From NCBI GenBank assembly GCA_021432605.1, contig MU271145.1:3194774-3258773 (forward strand): 64,000 nucleotides of DNA, in the 5' to 3' direction. The notes under the pieces are model-generated. The model saw only the letters and a program-made list of their open reading frames with translations. It was not told the DNA's origin and made no database searches. The stretch is from Coniochaeta sp. PMI_546. Lineage: Eukaryota > Ascomycota > Sordariomycetes > Coniochaetales > Coniochaetaceae. Positions 22,735-36,359 of the stretch are shown here, piece by piece (within the stretch, counting starts at the first letter, position 1; every line of letters starts with the position of its first letter). Made by a program: the position numbers and the translations under genes.

Positions 22735-25700
22735 AGTTTCCGGTTCTTACGTATTTTCCGAATCGTCGTAATTCTTCTATTTGACGTAATAGAAGTTTAC
22801 GTCTCTTTCCTTTTTATACCTAAAGATCTTTTCCATTTCGTATTCTTACGTTAGTTTAACTTTAATATCTATTATTAACTTCGCGTTTTTAAATACCGGT
22901 TCGAAAAACGAGATATAAAATACTAGATAAATACGTATATTCGTTAGTAATTAGAGTTTATAATTCAAATTAGATAACTTTTTCTTGATTTTAAATAATC
23001 CAATTTTCTTCTAGTCTAATTTATCGTTTGGTCGTTTTGTTTTAATATTTCGTCGTACGAGGTAAACTTTATCTCCTTCTTATAAGGTTAGTCCCTTTAA
23101 CCTTTTCTAGTTTACGTATCGTACTATTCGTAAGTTAAGTAGTTCTATATATCCGCGAAGCCTTTTATAAAATAATTTCATTTGTTCCGCGGTATATTTT
23201 ACTTATAGTAGTTCTAAATCCAACGGTATTAGTTCGTCTCCCAATACTTCCTTTATAATAGGCTTATAACCGTAATTGATAAAGAACGGTAAATACCCGT
23301 TTAACGTTTCGCCGGGTATATTATTATAGGCCTATTGTACTATTAGTAGCTACCTAACCTAATTATCTTACTTTTTATTGATATATATCTTTAGATATTG
23401 TTTAAGGGTCTAGTTCGTTCGTTCTATTTGCCTATCTATCTACGGGTAAAACGATATCGATAACTTATATTTGATTCCGACTTATCGTATTAATATCGTC
23501 TAGAATTTTAAGGTAAATAACTTATTTCTATCGGTAATAAACTATTTGGGTAGTTTATATTAGCTTATTACTACTTTCAAAAAGGCGTAAGCTATATCTT
23601 CCGCTATACTTGTTTCTTTATACGGTATAAAATACGCGTATTTGGAAAATTTATCTATAACTACCTATACGTTATCGTAAGTAATCCTAGTTATAAGTTC
23701 TTTCGATACTAGTAGTTTGACGATAAAGTTTATCGTAACTATTTCCTATAGTTTCTCCGGTAGTTATATAGGTTACAATAGCCCGTACGGCTTATATTTG
23801 TTTGACTTAGCTTTGTTATACTTATCGTATTCGTTAATAACTTATTTAACTACCTTATCTAGTTTCGGAAAATCGTAAGTCCGCCGTACGCGTTCTTTAA
23901 TCTTATAGATTCCTTAGTATCTATATAACGGATATTTGTAAAATTCTTCTACCAATTCCTTCTATAATTTGTCAGGTACGTATACCTTGTTCCTAAACTA
24001 TAATAAGCCGTAGTATGACGGAAGTATAAAGGTAATATCTTCCTTTATTTCTTCCTTCCGATACTTTTTAATCTTTTCCGCTTATTATTTTTCGGGTTCT
24101 ACGTTTTATATTATTCCGACTTATATATCGAGCTTAAGGTTTCCTTATTAGTTAGTCCTAAAGAAATTCGCCGAACGTATTTCTTTTTCTAATCTTAAAT
24201 CTTCTCGTCAACTAAAAACGTCCGCTTTACTATTTTCACTTCTTTTTTTATATATAATTTCGAAATCTAAATCGGTAAGGAACTTATATTATCTAATTTG
24301 TTGTTTATTAAGTTCTTTCGTAGAAATAAACGTAATAAGATTCTTATAATCCGTTAAGATTTTTATCTTATATCTTATTCTTATAAGGTAGTATTTCTAC
24401 TCTTTAAACGCCTTAATAATAACTATTAGTTCCTTATCTAGTATATTATAGTTGAATTCTAATCTATTTAGCTTTTTCGAAAAGAATACTATTAGGTACA
24501 ATCTCCTTTATTTATCCTTTTATCCCAATTAGTTTCCGAATACGAATTCCGACGTATCGGTTTCTATTTCGTAAGGTTTTTCGGGATCCGTAATAACTAA
24601 TATTAGCTAGTTTAAAATCCTCCTTTTGAATTTTTAAAACGCCTCTTCCTCTTTCGAAATCTATTCGAACCTTAAGTCTTTCTTAATAAGATTAGTAAGG
24701 GGTATTACGATCTTACTATAGTTTTTAATAAACTTCCGATAGAAGTTAGTAATCCTTAGAAAGGCTCGTATTCCCGTAACCGTTTTTAATACGGGTTATT
24801 CTTTGATAACCTTTAACTTATCCGGGTCTATTTCGAACTAGCTTAATAATATAACGTAACCGAGAAATTTTACTTTTTGCTAGTAAAATTCGTATTTTTC
24901 GGGTTCGACTAATAAATTCGCGTCTTATAATACCTATAAGACGAAATAAACGTATTTCTTATATTGTTCGAAGTCTTCCGAATAGATTAAGATATTATCG
25001 AAATACGCGACGACGAAGTCGTCTAACTACCTTCGAAATACGTAATTGATTATCCTTTGGAAAGAAGCCGGTACGTTAACGAGCCCGAAAGGTATAATAT
25101 AATATTCGTATTATCCTAACTTAGATCGTTATACCGTCTTCTATTTATTTCCTTCTTTAATTCGTATTAGGTTATATACTCTTTTGAAGTCTAAGGTAAT
25201 AAACTATCGGGCCTTATATAACCGATCTTTTAGTTCGGATATAAGAAATAATAGTCTTCGATCTTTAATAATAATATTATTAAGTTATCGATAGTTTATA
25301 ACGAGACGTAACTTCCCGTTTTTCTTAAATACGAATAGGATAAGGTATCTTATTAATAATTATAATAGTCGAATATAACCTTTCTTTAGATTTTCATTAA
25401 TATATTCTCTTAACGTTTACAATTATAAATCGTTAAAAGGATAAATCTTATAAAATCCGGGTTCTTTACCTAGTTAAAGATTGATTTCGTAATCCTAACG
25501 GTTATATTTAGGTAATCTTATCTTAAGCTCGGGTTTAAATAGTTTGTTATATCGATAATATTCCTTCGGAATCGTTCGCGTCGATATAAACTAAGTTTTT
25601 ATAATCGTTTCGTAGATTATCAAAGCTCTTCTAAAATTACGTATAAGCTTTTCTTCGTAAAGTCCGCTTTTTATAAAAGCTAACTCTCTTTTTAACGTAT

Positions 25701-27960
25701 CCTATTAAAATTAGCCTATCTTCCAATTAATTCGGGGATTATTCGTTCGTAATTAAGGTATCCCTAATATTATACCGTACGATAAGATTTCCGTAATATC
25801 GAACGTTATTTCTTAATTATAACCTTGGATAATAACTTAAAAAAGCGTAGTTTCTATATCTACTAGTCCTTATCTATAATCGATAAGGTTTCTATCAATA
25901 GTTCTAAATCGGTAAAGCTCGTCCTTTTTTTTCTAAAGTAATCGTAATATATTAACGAGATTTAACGAGATATAATTTCCTTATATTCCGCTATCTATTA
26001 TTACCTAAGTATTATTTCTTTATATATTAATCGTAATTCGTAAGTATTCAACTCTTACGGTCGTATATAAAGATCTTTCTATATTACGTCGATATAGTCC
26101 CTTTATAATCGACGTTTATCGTTTTTTTGATCGTTTTTTTAATCTTCGGAACGAAATACCGTAATATTTAGGTTTGTCTTTGGTTTTAGAAAAAGGTTCT
26201 AACGGTTCCCCGTAATCTTCCTCTTCTATTTCCGACTTAGAAGCTAATAATCTTTCTAAACGTTTATCTATTTCGGTCTATTTCTAATCTATTTCCTTAA
26301 CCTTCTTTTATACTTATATCTTATAGCCTCGGTAGCTTGTTAAGAACGCGTTAGTCCGTATATTATAAGTTTATTATCGTACTTAGAACTCTTCGGTTAA
26401 TTCTCCTTCCGTCGTAATTTATATTACGATTTCTAATACCGAATATCCTAATCGTCCCGTTTATCTTACCGAGTTCTCGGGTAAGTAAATAACTTATAAT
26501 TAGTTCTTGTTTTCGACTTTTCGCTTAAGTTCCGTTATTATTAGGAATTCCTACCCCGTTAGGTTAAATTATAATTACGTAGTTCCGGGTAACGTTAGTA
26601 ATAAGTACTATCCGTTCTTATATACTTCCTCGTATCCTTCGATATCTTTAGGTTTATAAGGGTAAGGTATCGGTCTAGTTATTAATATTCGTATTAATAT
26701 CTATTTGTAATCTAGTTTTTCCTATATATATTAAATATAACGGTAGAAAACGTACGAATTCTACGAAATCTAGTTATAATAGACTAAATTAATATAAACC
26801 GACTCGTAATTTCTATATAAAAGTATTTGTTCCTCTTCGATTTCGTCCTATTCTCGATCTAATAAGCTAACTAGATACGTTACGTTTATAATATCGTATC
26901 CTAATACTATTACCAAATCGACTTCTTTTCCCGGTAGTTTAAAAAGTATTTTATATTATTATTCTCTACGTATTATTACGATAACGCGGGATTCTCTATC
27001 CCTTATTATCGCTTGAACCTTATTTTCGGGGACTAGTTTCCAAGTTTTCTTAGGTTATCGATATTTATTAGCGAAATATCCTTATTTACCGTAATTAAAA
27101 TACTTCTTATTTTTCTTAAAGTTATCCTTCCGGGTAACGTCTAATTCTATTGGTCCAAAATAATTATTATAAGCGGTAAACCTCTTTTGGCTAGTATTCG
27201 TAATATTATTATTATTAGATCGTCCTTATACGATTCCTTTTCGTTTCTTTTCCAATTATCGTTTATATAATCGATTATCGATTAGGATAGCCTAAATAAC
27301 GTATTTATAAAAAGTCTTAAATCTATCGGTTTTGTTAAGTTCGTTTTTAACGTTATTACGGAACCTTACGTAAAATTGGATTATAAAAGCCGTTTTTCCC
27401 AAATCGAGTTTCGTAAAAAGGCGTTTGAACTCGGTTATATAAATTCCCGCCGATCTTTTTTACCTTAGGTTTATTAGTTGTCGTTCGGCCGTTCGCGTCT
27501 TATTAAGATTACCGAACGTTTCGTAAAGTTTCTTCTAGAATTTATCGAGATTGTTAAATAATATTCTAGTTTCGGGTTTACGATCGTTAGTAATATTATC
27601 TATCTAATCGCGTAACGTTAGTTCGTACTATTCCGTAGTTCTTCCCCTTAATATTCTTATTACGTATACTACCCTTTCGTATTCGTAAGCGAAAACCGCC
27701 TTATTAATCGAAAAGTACGTATTAGTCTAGGTAATAAAAGTTTATAACCTTTCGCGGTTCCTATTATAGGATTCCGGCCGCGGGGCCTTAATCTTAGCCG
27801 TTCGCTCCGTAATCTTAAAATCGTTCTTAAGTTCCGCCGATCTAGACTTTAGTTCTTTATATTCGTTCTTTAACTTTTCCAATTTAGTTCCGAACTTAAT
27901 AACTTACTAAATAAGTTCTTCTTTAGATATAATTATAACGGTTCTTTTAATCGATATAAT
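22735..27960 (-). pseudogene. A gag-pol relic
   Basis: Minus-strand order is gag (right), protease, RT, RNase H, integrase, chromodomain (about 22,735-22,860). The RT active site at 24994-25005 reads Y-F-D-N where Y-F-D-D is the family norm; GATGAT to GATAAT is a TpG to TpA change. Many stops. Confidence 0.85.
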
Positions 27961-28009
27961 TGTTAACTATTTAATATAAGGTTAACCTACCGAATAAGAG
28001 TAATCAAAA

Positions 28010-28402
28010 TATAACGATCTTAAGACGGGCTAAAGATTAGAAAATAAATTCTATTACTTAAGGTAAGTAAGTTAAGGTATAATAAGTAATCTTTACTCCG
28101 GTATCGTTAAGATAAGTATCTTATTTAATAATAACCTCGATTGAATATTTAAATTGATTACTAGGTAATTAAGAACTATTTATAACGGAACCTAAAAAGG
28201 ATTCCTTCTTATATATTAATAAAGATTATAATAATAAACGTACTAAACGTCTATCCGATCTATCGTAATAAATACGATCGATACCGATCTTATCTATCAG
28301 TTACGTAACTCGAGGTCCCTAACCTATATATTACGATAAGCCTCGTATATATATTCCTTATCTATTGGCGGGGCACCTTCCGTCACCTATAGGTTCGTAA
28401 TA
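28010..28402 (-). repeat. A 5' LTR
   Basis: 393 bp, near-identical in layout to 21620-22011 with scattered C/T and G/A differences. The minus-strand sequence just inside is ATTTTGATTA, corresponding to the primer-site side of C and E. Confidence 0.93.
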
Positions 28403-28407
28403 ATAGG

Positions 28408-29568
28408 TATCTAAGATTTGTTCTTCTACCGTTTCGTCTTATACTTCTACTTTCTAGGGTAAGACTTTTATTTATAGTAGGACTTTTATCCTAATAATTC
28501 GTTTCCTAAAATCTATAATTACTTTTAGAACTTATATATCTATCTCGTTAACTTACTAATTATATTCTAAAGGCTAACCTTCTTATTTTACGTAAAATTA
28601 CGTTTTATCTTAGATACGGCGCTTATCCTTAACCTCTTCTATTACTTATTAATCGTTATCCTCTAATATAAGTATTTGTAAATAGTTCTTAAGATATTCT
28701 CTTACCCGTAGGTTCTAAGGTTTTAATAAGCTAATAGGAAATATATTATATAAGCGGTTATATTATACTAGTAAACTAACGCGATATACCTAAGAACTAA
28801 TTGCCGTAAGGATTTTAAAAGGTCTAATAAACTTAAAGGCTAGCTTTTTATTTGGTACTTTCAACCTTAAGTTCTTAATTAAGAAGGCTATTAGATTACC
28901 CTTTTTAAGAATCTTAGGTATATATTTCGCGTTATAATATTTCGCCTATCGTTAGATAACGACGAGTTAACGTTCTTATAACTCGTTCTTTAACGTAGTT
29001 AGTTTCTCTAATCTATCTATAACTACCGGTACCCCTTTCTAATCAAGATCGTCCTCGATCTTAAGGTAAAAATCTAGTAAAAAGCCAAGTAATATTTTAT
29101 TAGGACTTATTCCTAAGGTAATACTTTATACGTTATTATAAACGAACTACGTAAACGGTAATAAGTTCGGCTAGATTAACTATTAGAAATCAATAAAAGA
29201 TCGGAAATAGTTCTCTAATATCTAGTTAGCTCTCTCTATCTAACTATCTATTTAGGGGTAGAACGTTATTAATAATCGTCTCTTGATTTTATTATAATAA
29301 CAAAGGTTTATCTAGAAGTAATTTATAAATACGGTATCTCGGTTTAAAACCGCTCTTTTTAAAAGGCCGTATCGTAGTTCTACTTCTATATAAAATAGCT
29401 TTACCAGTTCAACTAATATAATAATTATACTAGTTAGTAAGAAAATAGTATACTTAGTAAAACGGTCGACGATTATTAAAATCGCGTCGATTATTTTACT
29501 CTTATATTAAATTAGACGTAATCTAATAATAAAGTCTATTAAGATTTCTTAGAAAAAGCGTACGGGAA
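28408..29568 (-). pseudogene. B pol relic: end of integrase and chromodomain
   Basis: The minus strand at about 28535-28655 encodes a chromodomain-like run (VIEEVKDKRRI, then FYVK, EG, PLEYN), after the integrase C-terminal region (about 28,700-29,560). Stops are of RIP type. The segment is bounded by A on the left and by C on the right; integrase continues at 36360. Confidence 0.75.
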
Positions 29569-29959
29569 TATTATAGACCTACGGTTACGAAAGGAACCCC
29601 GCTAATCGATAAGGAACAGATATATAAGGCGTATCGTACTATATAGGTTAGGGACCCCGGGTTACGTAACTGATAAGAGGAATAGTTTTATAGCAGACAT
29701 ATTAGGATATAGGTAATAGTTTCCTATCAATTATATTACTATAATCTCTATAAATATATAAGAAGGAATCTCTTTAGATTCCGTTATAGATAATTCTTAA
29801 TCACCTAATAATTAATCTAAGTATTCAATCGAGGTTATTATTAAGTAAGATACTTATCTTAACGATATTAGAATAAAGACTACTTGTTATAGCTTAACTT
29901 ACTTACCCTAAATAATAAAACTTACTTTCTAATCCTTAGCCCGTCTTAAGATCGTTATA
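29569..29959 (+). repeat. C 5' LTR
   Basis: 391 bp, TATTATAGACC...GATCGTTATA. Its middle module (AGCAGACATATTAGGATATA and neighbours) is unlike A or E/F, while both outer thirds match them. Confidence 0.95.
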
Positions 29960-30039
29960 TTTTGATTATTCCTATTCGGTAAGTTAACCTTATACCAAAT
30001 AGCTAATAATCATATCGATAAAAGGAACTATTATAATTA

Positions 30040-31200
30040 TATCTAAAGAAGAACTTACTTAATAGGTTACTAAACTCGGAGCTAAATTGGAAAAGTTAAA
30101 GAACGAATATAAAGAACTAAAGTCTAGATCGGTAGAATTTAAGAACGACCTTAAGATTACGGAACGGGCGGCCAAAATCAAAATCCCGCGGCCGGAACCC
30201 TACGACGGGAACCGCGAAAGGTTATAAACCTTTATTACCTAGATTAATACGTACCTCTTAATTAATAAGGCGGTTTTCGTTTACGAATACGAAAAAGTAA
30301 TATATATAATAGGAATATTAAGGGGAAGAACTACGGAATAATACGAACTAACGTTACGCGATTAGATAGATAATATTACTAACGATCGTAAACCCGAAAC
30401 CAAAATACTATTTAATAATCTCGATAAATTTTAAGAGAAATTCCGCGAGACGTTCGGTAATCCTAATAAGACGCGAACGGCCGAACGATAACTAATAAAC
30501 CTAAAGTAAAAAAGATCGGCGGGAATTTATATAACCGAATTCAAACGCTTTTTTACGAAATTCGATTTAAAGGAAACGGTTCTTATAATTCAGTTTTACG
30601 GAAGATTTCGTAATAACGTTAAAGACGAACTTAATAAAACCGATAAGCCCAAAACTCTTTATAAGTATATTATACAAACTATCCTAATCGATAATCGATT
30701 ATATAAACGACAATTGGAAAAGAAACGAGGAAGAGTTACGTAAAGACGGTCTAACAATAGTAATACCGCGAATATTAGCCAAAAGAGGTCTACCGCTTAT
30801 AATAATTATTCTAGACTAATAGAATTGGACGTTACCCGGAAAGATAATTCTAAGAAAAATAAGAAATATTTTAACTACGGTAAACAAAGATATTTCGCTA
30901 ATAAATATCGATAACCTAAGAAAGCCTAGAAACTAATCCCCGAAAATAAGGTTTAGGTAACGATAAAGGACGATAGGTCCCGCGCTATCGTAATAATACA
31001 TAGAGAATAATAATATAAGGTACTTCTTAAACTACCGGGAAAAGAAATCGACTTAGTAATAATACTAAAATACGATATTATAAATATAACGTATCTAGTC
31101 AATTTATTAAACCGGGAATAAGACGAAATCGAGGAAAAACAAATACCCTTATATAAAGATTACGAGTCGGTATATATTAATTCGGTCTATTATAATTAGA
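30040..31200 (+). pseudogene. C gag relic with zinc knuckle
   Basis: Starts with a coiled-coil-like stretch (KLGAKLEKLKNEYKELKS), then a capsid-like region (PEPYDGNRERL, FRETFGNPNKTRTAERQL). The zinc knuckle at 30867-30908 has spacing x2-x4-x4 but Tyr at all four metal-ligand positions. Each can come from Cys or His by one CpA/TpG change. Non-functional. Confidence 0.85.
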
Positions 31201-31799
31201 TTTCGTAAAATTCGTACGTCTTTTACCGTTATACTTAATATATATAGGAAAAACTAGATTATAAATAGATACTAATACGAATATTAATAACTAGACCGAT
31301 ACCTTACTCTTATAGACCGAGAGATATCGAAAGATACGAAGAAATATATAAGAACGGATAATATTTATTACTAACGTTACCCGGAACCATATAATTATAA
31401 TTTAACCTAACGGGGTAAGAGTTCCTAATAGTAACGGAACTTAGGCGAAAAGTCGAAAGTAAAAACTAATTATAAATTACTTACCTACCCGAGAACTCGG
31501 TAAGATAAACGGGACGACTAAGATATTTGGTATCGGAAATCGTAACGTAAACTACGACGGAAAGAAAATCGACCGAAAAGTTTTGGGTACGATAATAAAC
31601 CTATAGTACGCGGACTAACGCGTTCTTAACAAATTACCGAGGTTATAAGATATAGGTATAGAAGAAGGTTGAAAAAATAAACTAGAAATAGACCGAAATA
31701 AACGAACGTTTGGATAGATTACTAGCCCCCGAGCCGGAAATAAAAAAGGAAGAGAACGGGGAACCGTTAAGATCTTCCTTAAAGGCTAAAAACAAACCT

Positions 31800-34700
31800 A
31801 AATACTACGGTATTTCGTTCCGAAGATTAGAAAAACGGTCAAAAAACGATAAACGTCGATTATAAAAGGATTATATCGACGTAATATAAAAAGATCCTTA
31901 TATACGACCGTAGGAATTAAATACTTACGAATTACGATTAATATATAAGGAAATAATACCTAAGTAATAATAGATAGCGGAATATAAGGAAATTATATCT
32001 CGCTAAATCTCGTTAATATATTACGATTACTTTAGAAAAAAAAGGACGAGCCTTACCGATTTAGAACTATTGATAGAAACCTTATCGATTATAGATAAGG
32101 ACTAGTAGATATAGAAACTACGCCTTTTCAAGTTATTATCTAAGGTTACGATTACGAGATAACGTTCGATATTACGGAGATCTTATCGTACGGTATAATA
32201 TTAAGGATACCTTAATTACGAACGAATAATCCCCGAATCAATTGGAAAACAAGCTAATTTTAATAAGATATACCAAGAAGAGAATTAGCTTTTATAGAAA
32301 GCGGACCTTACGAAAAAAAGCCTATATATAATTTTAGAAAAGCTCTAATAATCTACGAAACGATTATAAAAACTTAGTTTATATCGACGCGAACGATTCC
32401 GAAAAAATACTATCGATATAACAAACTATTCAAGCCCGAACTTAAGACGGGATTACCTAAACACAATCGTTAGGATTACGAGATTAATCTTTAACCAAAT
32501 AAAAAACCCGGATTTTATAAGATTTACCTTCTTAACGATTTATAATTATAAACGTTAAAAAAATATATTGATAAAAATCTAAAAAAAGGTTATATTCGAC
32601 TATTATAATTACTAATAAGATACCCTATCCTATTTATACTTAAGAAAAACGGGAAATTACGTCTCGTTATAGATTACCGATAGTTTAATAATATTATTAT
32701 TAAAGATCGAAGACTATTACCTTTTATATCCGAATTAAGAAACCGGCTATATAAAACCCGATAGTTTATTACCTTAGACCTTAAAGGAATATATAACCTA
32801 ATACGAATTAAGGAAGGAGATAAATAGAAGACGGTATAATAATCTAAATTAGGATAATACGAATATTATATTATACCCTTCGGGTTCGCTAACGTACCGG
32901 TTTTTTTTTAGAAAATGATTAACTATATACTTCGAAAGTAGTTAGACGATTTTGTCGTCGCGTACTTCGATAATATCTTAATCTATTCGGAAAACCTCGA
33001 ATAATATAAGAAATACGTCTACCTCGTCTTATAAGTATTATAAGACGCGAATTTATTAGTCGAACCCGAAAAATACGAATTTTACTAGCAAAAAGTAAAA
33101 TTTCTCGGTTACGTTATATTATTAGGCTAGTTCGAGATAGACCCAAATAAGCTAAAGGTTATTAAGGAATAACCCGTATTAGAAACGGTTACGGGAATAC
33201 GAACCTTTCTAAGGATTACTAACTTCTATCGGAAGTTTATTAAAAACTATAATAAGATCGTAATACCCCTTACCAATTTTATTAAGAAAGATTTAAAATC
33301 CGAATAGACCCCGAAAGAAGAAGAAGCGTTCTAAGAACTTAAAAGGAAGATCTTAAGCCAATTAATACTAATTATTACAGATCCCGAAAAACCTTACGAA
33401 ATAAAAACCGATACGTCGGAATTCGTATTCGGAAGCTAATTAGGACAAAGGGATAAATAAGGGAGATTGTACCTAATAGTATTTTTCTCGAAGAAGTTAA
33501 ATAGACCAAAACTCAATTATAATATACTAGATAAGGAACTAATAATTATTATTAAAGCGTTTAAGGAATAGAAATATTACCTTATAAGAATAAGATATAA
33601 AGTAAAAATCTTAACGGATTACAAAAATCTTATTACGTTTACTTTTATGAAAGAACTTAATAAACGACAAATCAGATAATATAAATTCTTTACCGATTTC
33701 GACTTCGAAATTATATATAGGAAAGGAAATGAAAATAGTAGAACGGACGTTTTTATTCGACGAGAAGATTTAAAACTAGAAAAAGAAATACGTTCGGCGA
33801 ACTTTTTTAGGACTAACTAATAAGGAAACCTTAAGCTCGATATATAGGTCGGAATAATATAAAACGTAAAACCCGAAAAATAATAGGCGGAAAAGATTAA
33901 GAAATATCGGGAGGAAAAAGCAAAAGAAGATATTACCTTTATATTTCCGTTATATTACGGCTTACCCCAATTCCGAAATAAGGTATACGTACCTAACGAA
34001 CTACGGAAGGAACTAGTAAAAGAGTTCTACGAATACCTATTATATAAATACCAAGGAGTCTATAAGACTAAAGAACGCGTACGGCGGACTTACGACTTTC
34101 TAAGATTAGATAAAGTAGTTAGATAGGTAATCGGCGAATACGATAAGTATAACAAAACCAAGTCAAATAGATATAAGCTATATAGGCTATTACAACCTAT
34201 ATAACTATTAGAGAAACTATAGGAAATAGTTACGATAAACTTTATCGTCAAACTATTAATATCGAAAGAACTTATAACGGGGGTCACTTACGATAATATA
34301 TAAGTAGTTATAGATAAATTCTCCAAATACGCGTATTTCATACCGTATAAGGAAGCAAATATAACGGAAGATATAGCCTACGCCTTTTTAAAGGTAATAA
34401 TAAGCTAATATAAACTACCTAAATAATTTATTACCGATAAAGATAAACTATTTACCTCGAAATTCTAGATAACGTTAATACGACAAATTAGAATCAAATA
34501 TAAATTATTAACGTCGTTTTACCCGTAGACGGATAAACAAATAAAACGAACAAACCAAACCCTTGAACAATATCTAAAGATATATATCAACGAAAAGTAA
34601 AATGATTAGGTCAGGTAGCTACTAATAGTATAATAGGCCTATAATAATATACCAAACGAAACGTTAAACGGGTACTTACCGTTCTTTATTAATTACGGTT

Positions 34701-35235
34701 ATAAACCTATTATAAAAGAAGTACTAGGAGATAGACTAATACCGTTAGATTTAAAACTATCATAAGTAAAACATACCGCGGAACAAATAAAGCTACTTTA
34801 TAAGAGATTTCGTAGATATATAAAACTACTTAACCTACGAATAATACGATACGTAAACTAGAAAAGGTTAAAAGGACCAACCTTATAAAAAGGAAATAAA
34901 GTCTACCTCGTACGACGAAATATCAAAACAAAACGACTAAACGATAAACTAAACTAGAAGAAAATCGGACTATTTAAGATCAAGAAAAAATTGTCTAATT
35001 TGAATTATAAATTCTAATTACTAACGAATATACGTATTTACCTAGTATTTTATATCTCGTTTTTCGAACTAATACCTAAAAACGCGAAATTAACGACAAA
35101 TATTAAAATCGAACTAATATAGGAATACGAAGTAGAAAAGATCCTTAGGTATAAAAAAAAAGGAAACGTAAACTTCTATTACGTCAAATAAAAAAACTAC
35201 GACGACTCGGAAAATACGTAGGAACCGGAAACTTA
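31800..35235 (+). pseudogene. C pol relic: protease, RT, RNase H, integrase, chromodomain
   Basis: Protease-like D-S-G-I lies at 31973-31984. RT has Y-F-D-N at 32963-32974 (family YFDD). RNase H begins with T-D-T-S at 33407-33418 and KNLITFTFTKELN. An integrase zinc-binding region (KEFYEY...YQGVYKTKERVRRTYDF) lies about 33,995-34,130. In the integrase core the first DDE Asp is Asn (TINF, AAC at 34238-34240), while TDKDKLFTS and NQTLEQYL keep the second Asp and the Glu. The chromodomain at about 35120-35232 reads EYEVEKIL, NFYYVK, NYDDSENT. The frame is riddled with TAA/TAG. Confidence 0.9.
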
Positions 35236-35329
35236 CTTTACGAACTATTAATAGTTGTTATAAGAGTTCCGTACTATAATAATATTATTACCCTAAGAGT
35301 CGAAGGGGATAGTATTACGTCGCCGTAAA

Positions 35330-35890
35330 TTACGTCCTAACCTAAAATAAAGTCGCCGTCAAAAGAAAAGGACGTAACGGAAAACGGACGATTCTCGATA
35401 ACTCTCGTTATTTCGCGATCGGCTTCCTCTTTCTCGACCCGTTCTAATTCTTCTATATTCGTTATACTTTTACGGATAGTACGTATTATTTTCTCAAACC
35501 ATATTTTCTTTTGTTTACGAAAACCTTCGATCTTCGCGTTTATAATCTTTCGCTCTTTTTCGAGCTTTTTAAAGGCGAACTCGTATTCGTAAAATTACTT
35601 TCTAATACGTTTTAGGTTCCTAATTAAGAATTCTTATATATTATAGTACGATAGTATATCGCGGATATAACGAACGTAACGACTAAGATTAGAAGGGGAG
35701 ACCTTGTAAATAATAAGGCCCTTCTCCTCGTAGTTTAAATACGAGGGTATTTCGATATAGTCGGAATCTAGGAGGACTTAGAAGAGTTTGTTCTTACGAA
35801 CGGTCGAGGCTTTCGGCTATTTTATTTACTTTTATATACTACGGTCAGATATAATAACGATAAAGAAAGGGAAACCTTCGGACGTAACTC
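35330..35890 (-). pseudogene. Antisense conserved ORF in element C
   Basis: The minus strand between chromodomain and polypurine tract reads FAFKKLEKERKIINAKIEGF, RKQKKIWFEKIIRTIRKSIT, ELERVEKEEADREITRVIEN and RPFSVTSFSF. This is the best-preserved copy, including a Trp (KIWFEK) that is a stop in A and F. It lies beyond the pol end, so it is not a shadow of pol. Upstream codons toward 35890 are more damaged. Confidence 0.65.
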
Positions 35891-35944
35891 ATATAGGCTA
35901 TTAGTACTACTTATAAAGAACATTAGGCCTTAGGGATAATAGCC

Positions 35945-35960
35945 AAAAGGAGGAGGGGGA
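35945..35960 (+). promoter_or_regulatory. Polypurine tract of element C
   Basis: AAAAGGAGGAGGGGGA, sixteen purines, four bases before the 3' LTR. This is the plus-strand primer position in LTR retrotransposons. Confidence 0.85.
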
Positions 35961-35963
35961 TAA

Positions 35964-36354
35964 TATTATAGACCTACGGTTACGAAGGGAACCCCGCTAA
36001 TCGATAAGGAACAGATATATAGGGCGTATCGTATTATATAGGTTAGGGACCCCGGGTCACGTAATTGATAAGAGGAATAGTTTTATAACAAACATATTAG
36101 GATATAAGTAATAATTTCCTATCAACCATATCATTACAATCTCTATAAATATATAGGAAAGAGTTTCTCTAAACTCCGCTATAGATAGTTCTTAATTACC
36201 TAGTAATCAATCTAAGTATTTAATCGAGGTTATTATTGAGTAAGATACTTATCTTAACGATACTAGAGTAAAGACTACTTGTTATACCTTAACTTACTTA
36301 CCCTAAGTAACAGAACTCACCTTTTGATCCTTAGCCCGTCTTGGGATCGTTATA
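35964..36354 (+). repeat. C 3' LTR
   Basis: 391 bp, same length and module as the 5' copy. It keeps a few CA/TG (for example TCAACCATATCATTACAATC) lost in the partner. Confidence 0.95.
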
Positions 36355-36359
36355 GGGAA

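Larger units (their letters stand above)
21620..28402 (-). mobile_element. Element A: complete Ty3/gypsy chromovirus, reverse, in B
   Basis: LTRs at 21620-22011 and 28010-28402 and a perfect 5-bp duplication ATAGG (21615-21619, 28403-28407). The LTRs read, on the minus strand, TATTACGAAC...GATCGTTATA, as TG...CA ends would after RIP. The 6,783-bp length matches C. A polypurine tract lies at 22016-22031 in minus sense. It inserted into the end of B pol, between the chromodomain and the AT-hook-like motif. All frames are broken. Confidence 0.95.
29569..36354 (+). mobile_element. Element C: complete Ty3/gypsy chromovirus, forward, in B
   Basis: LTRs of 391 bp at 29569-29959 and 35964-36354; perfect 5-bp duplication GGGAA (29564-29568, 36355-36359). 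Total 6,786 bp. A clear polypurine tract AAAAGGAGGAGGGGGA at 35945-35960 abuts the 3' LTR. All gag-pol domains are in standard order with a C-terminal chromodomain. It is the best reference copy for the family and serves to locate breaks in E. Confidence 0.96.

Noticed and set aside
34090-34287. 65-codon minus-strand frame in element C
   Set aside because: Antisense of the integrase zinc-binding region; unlike the accessory ORF it overlaps pol exactly.
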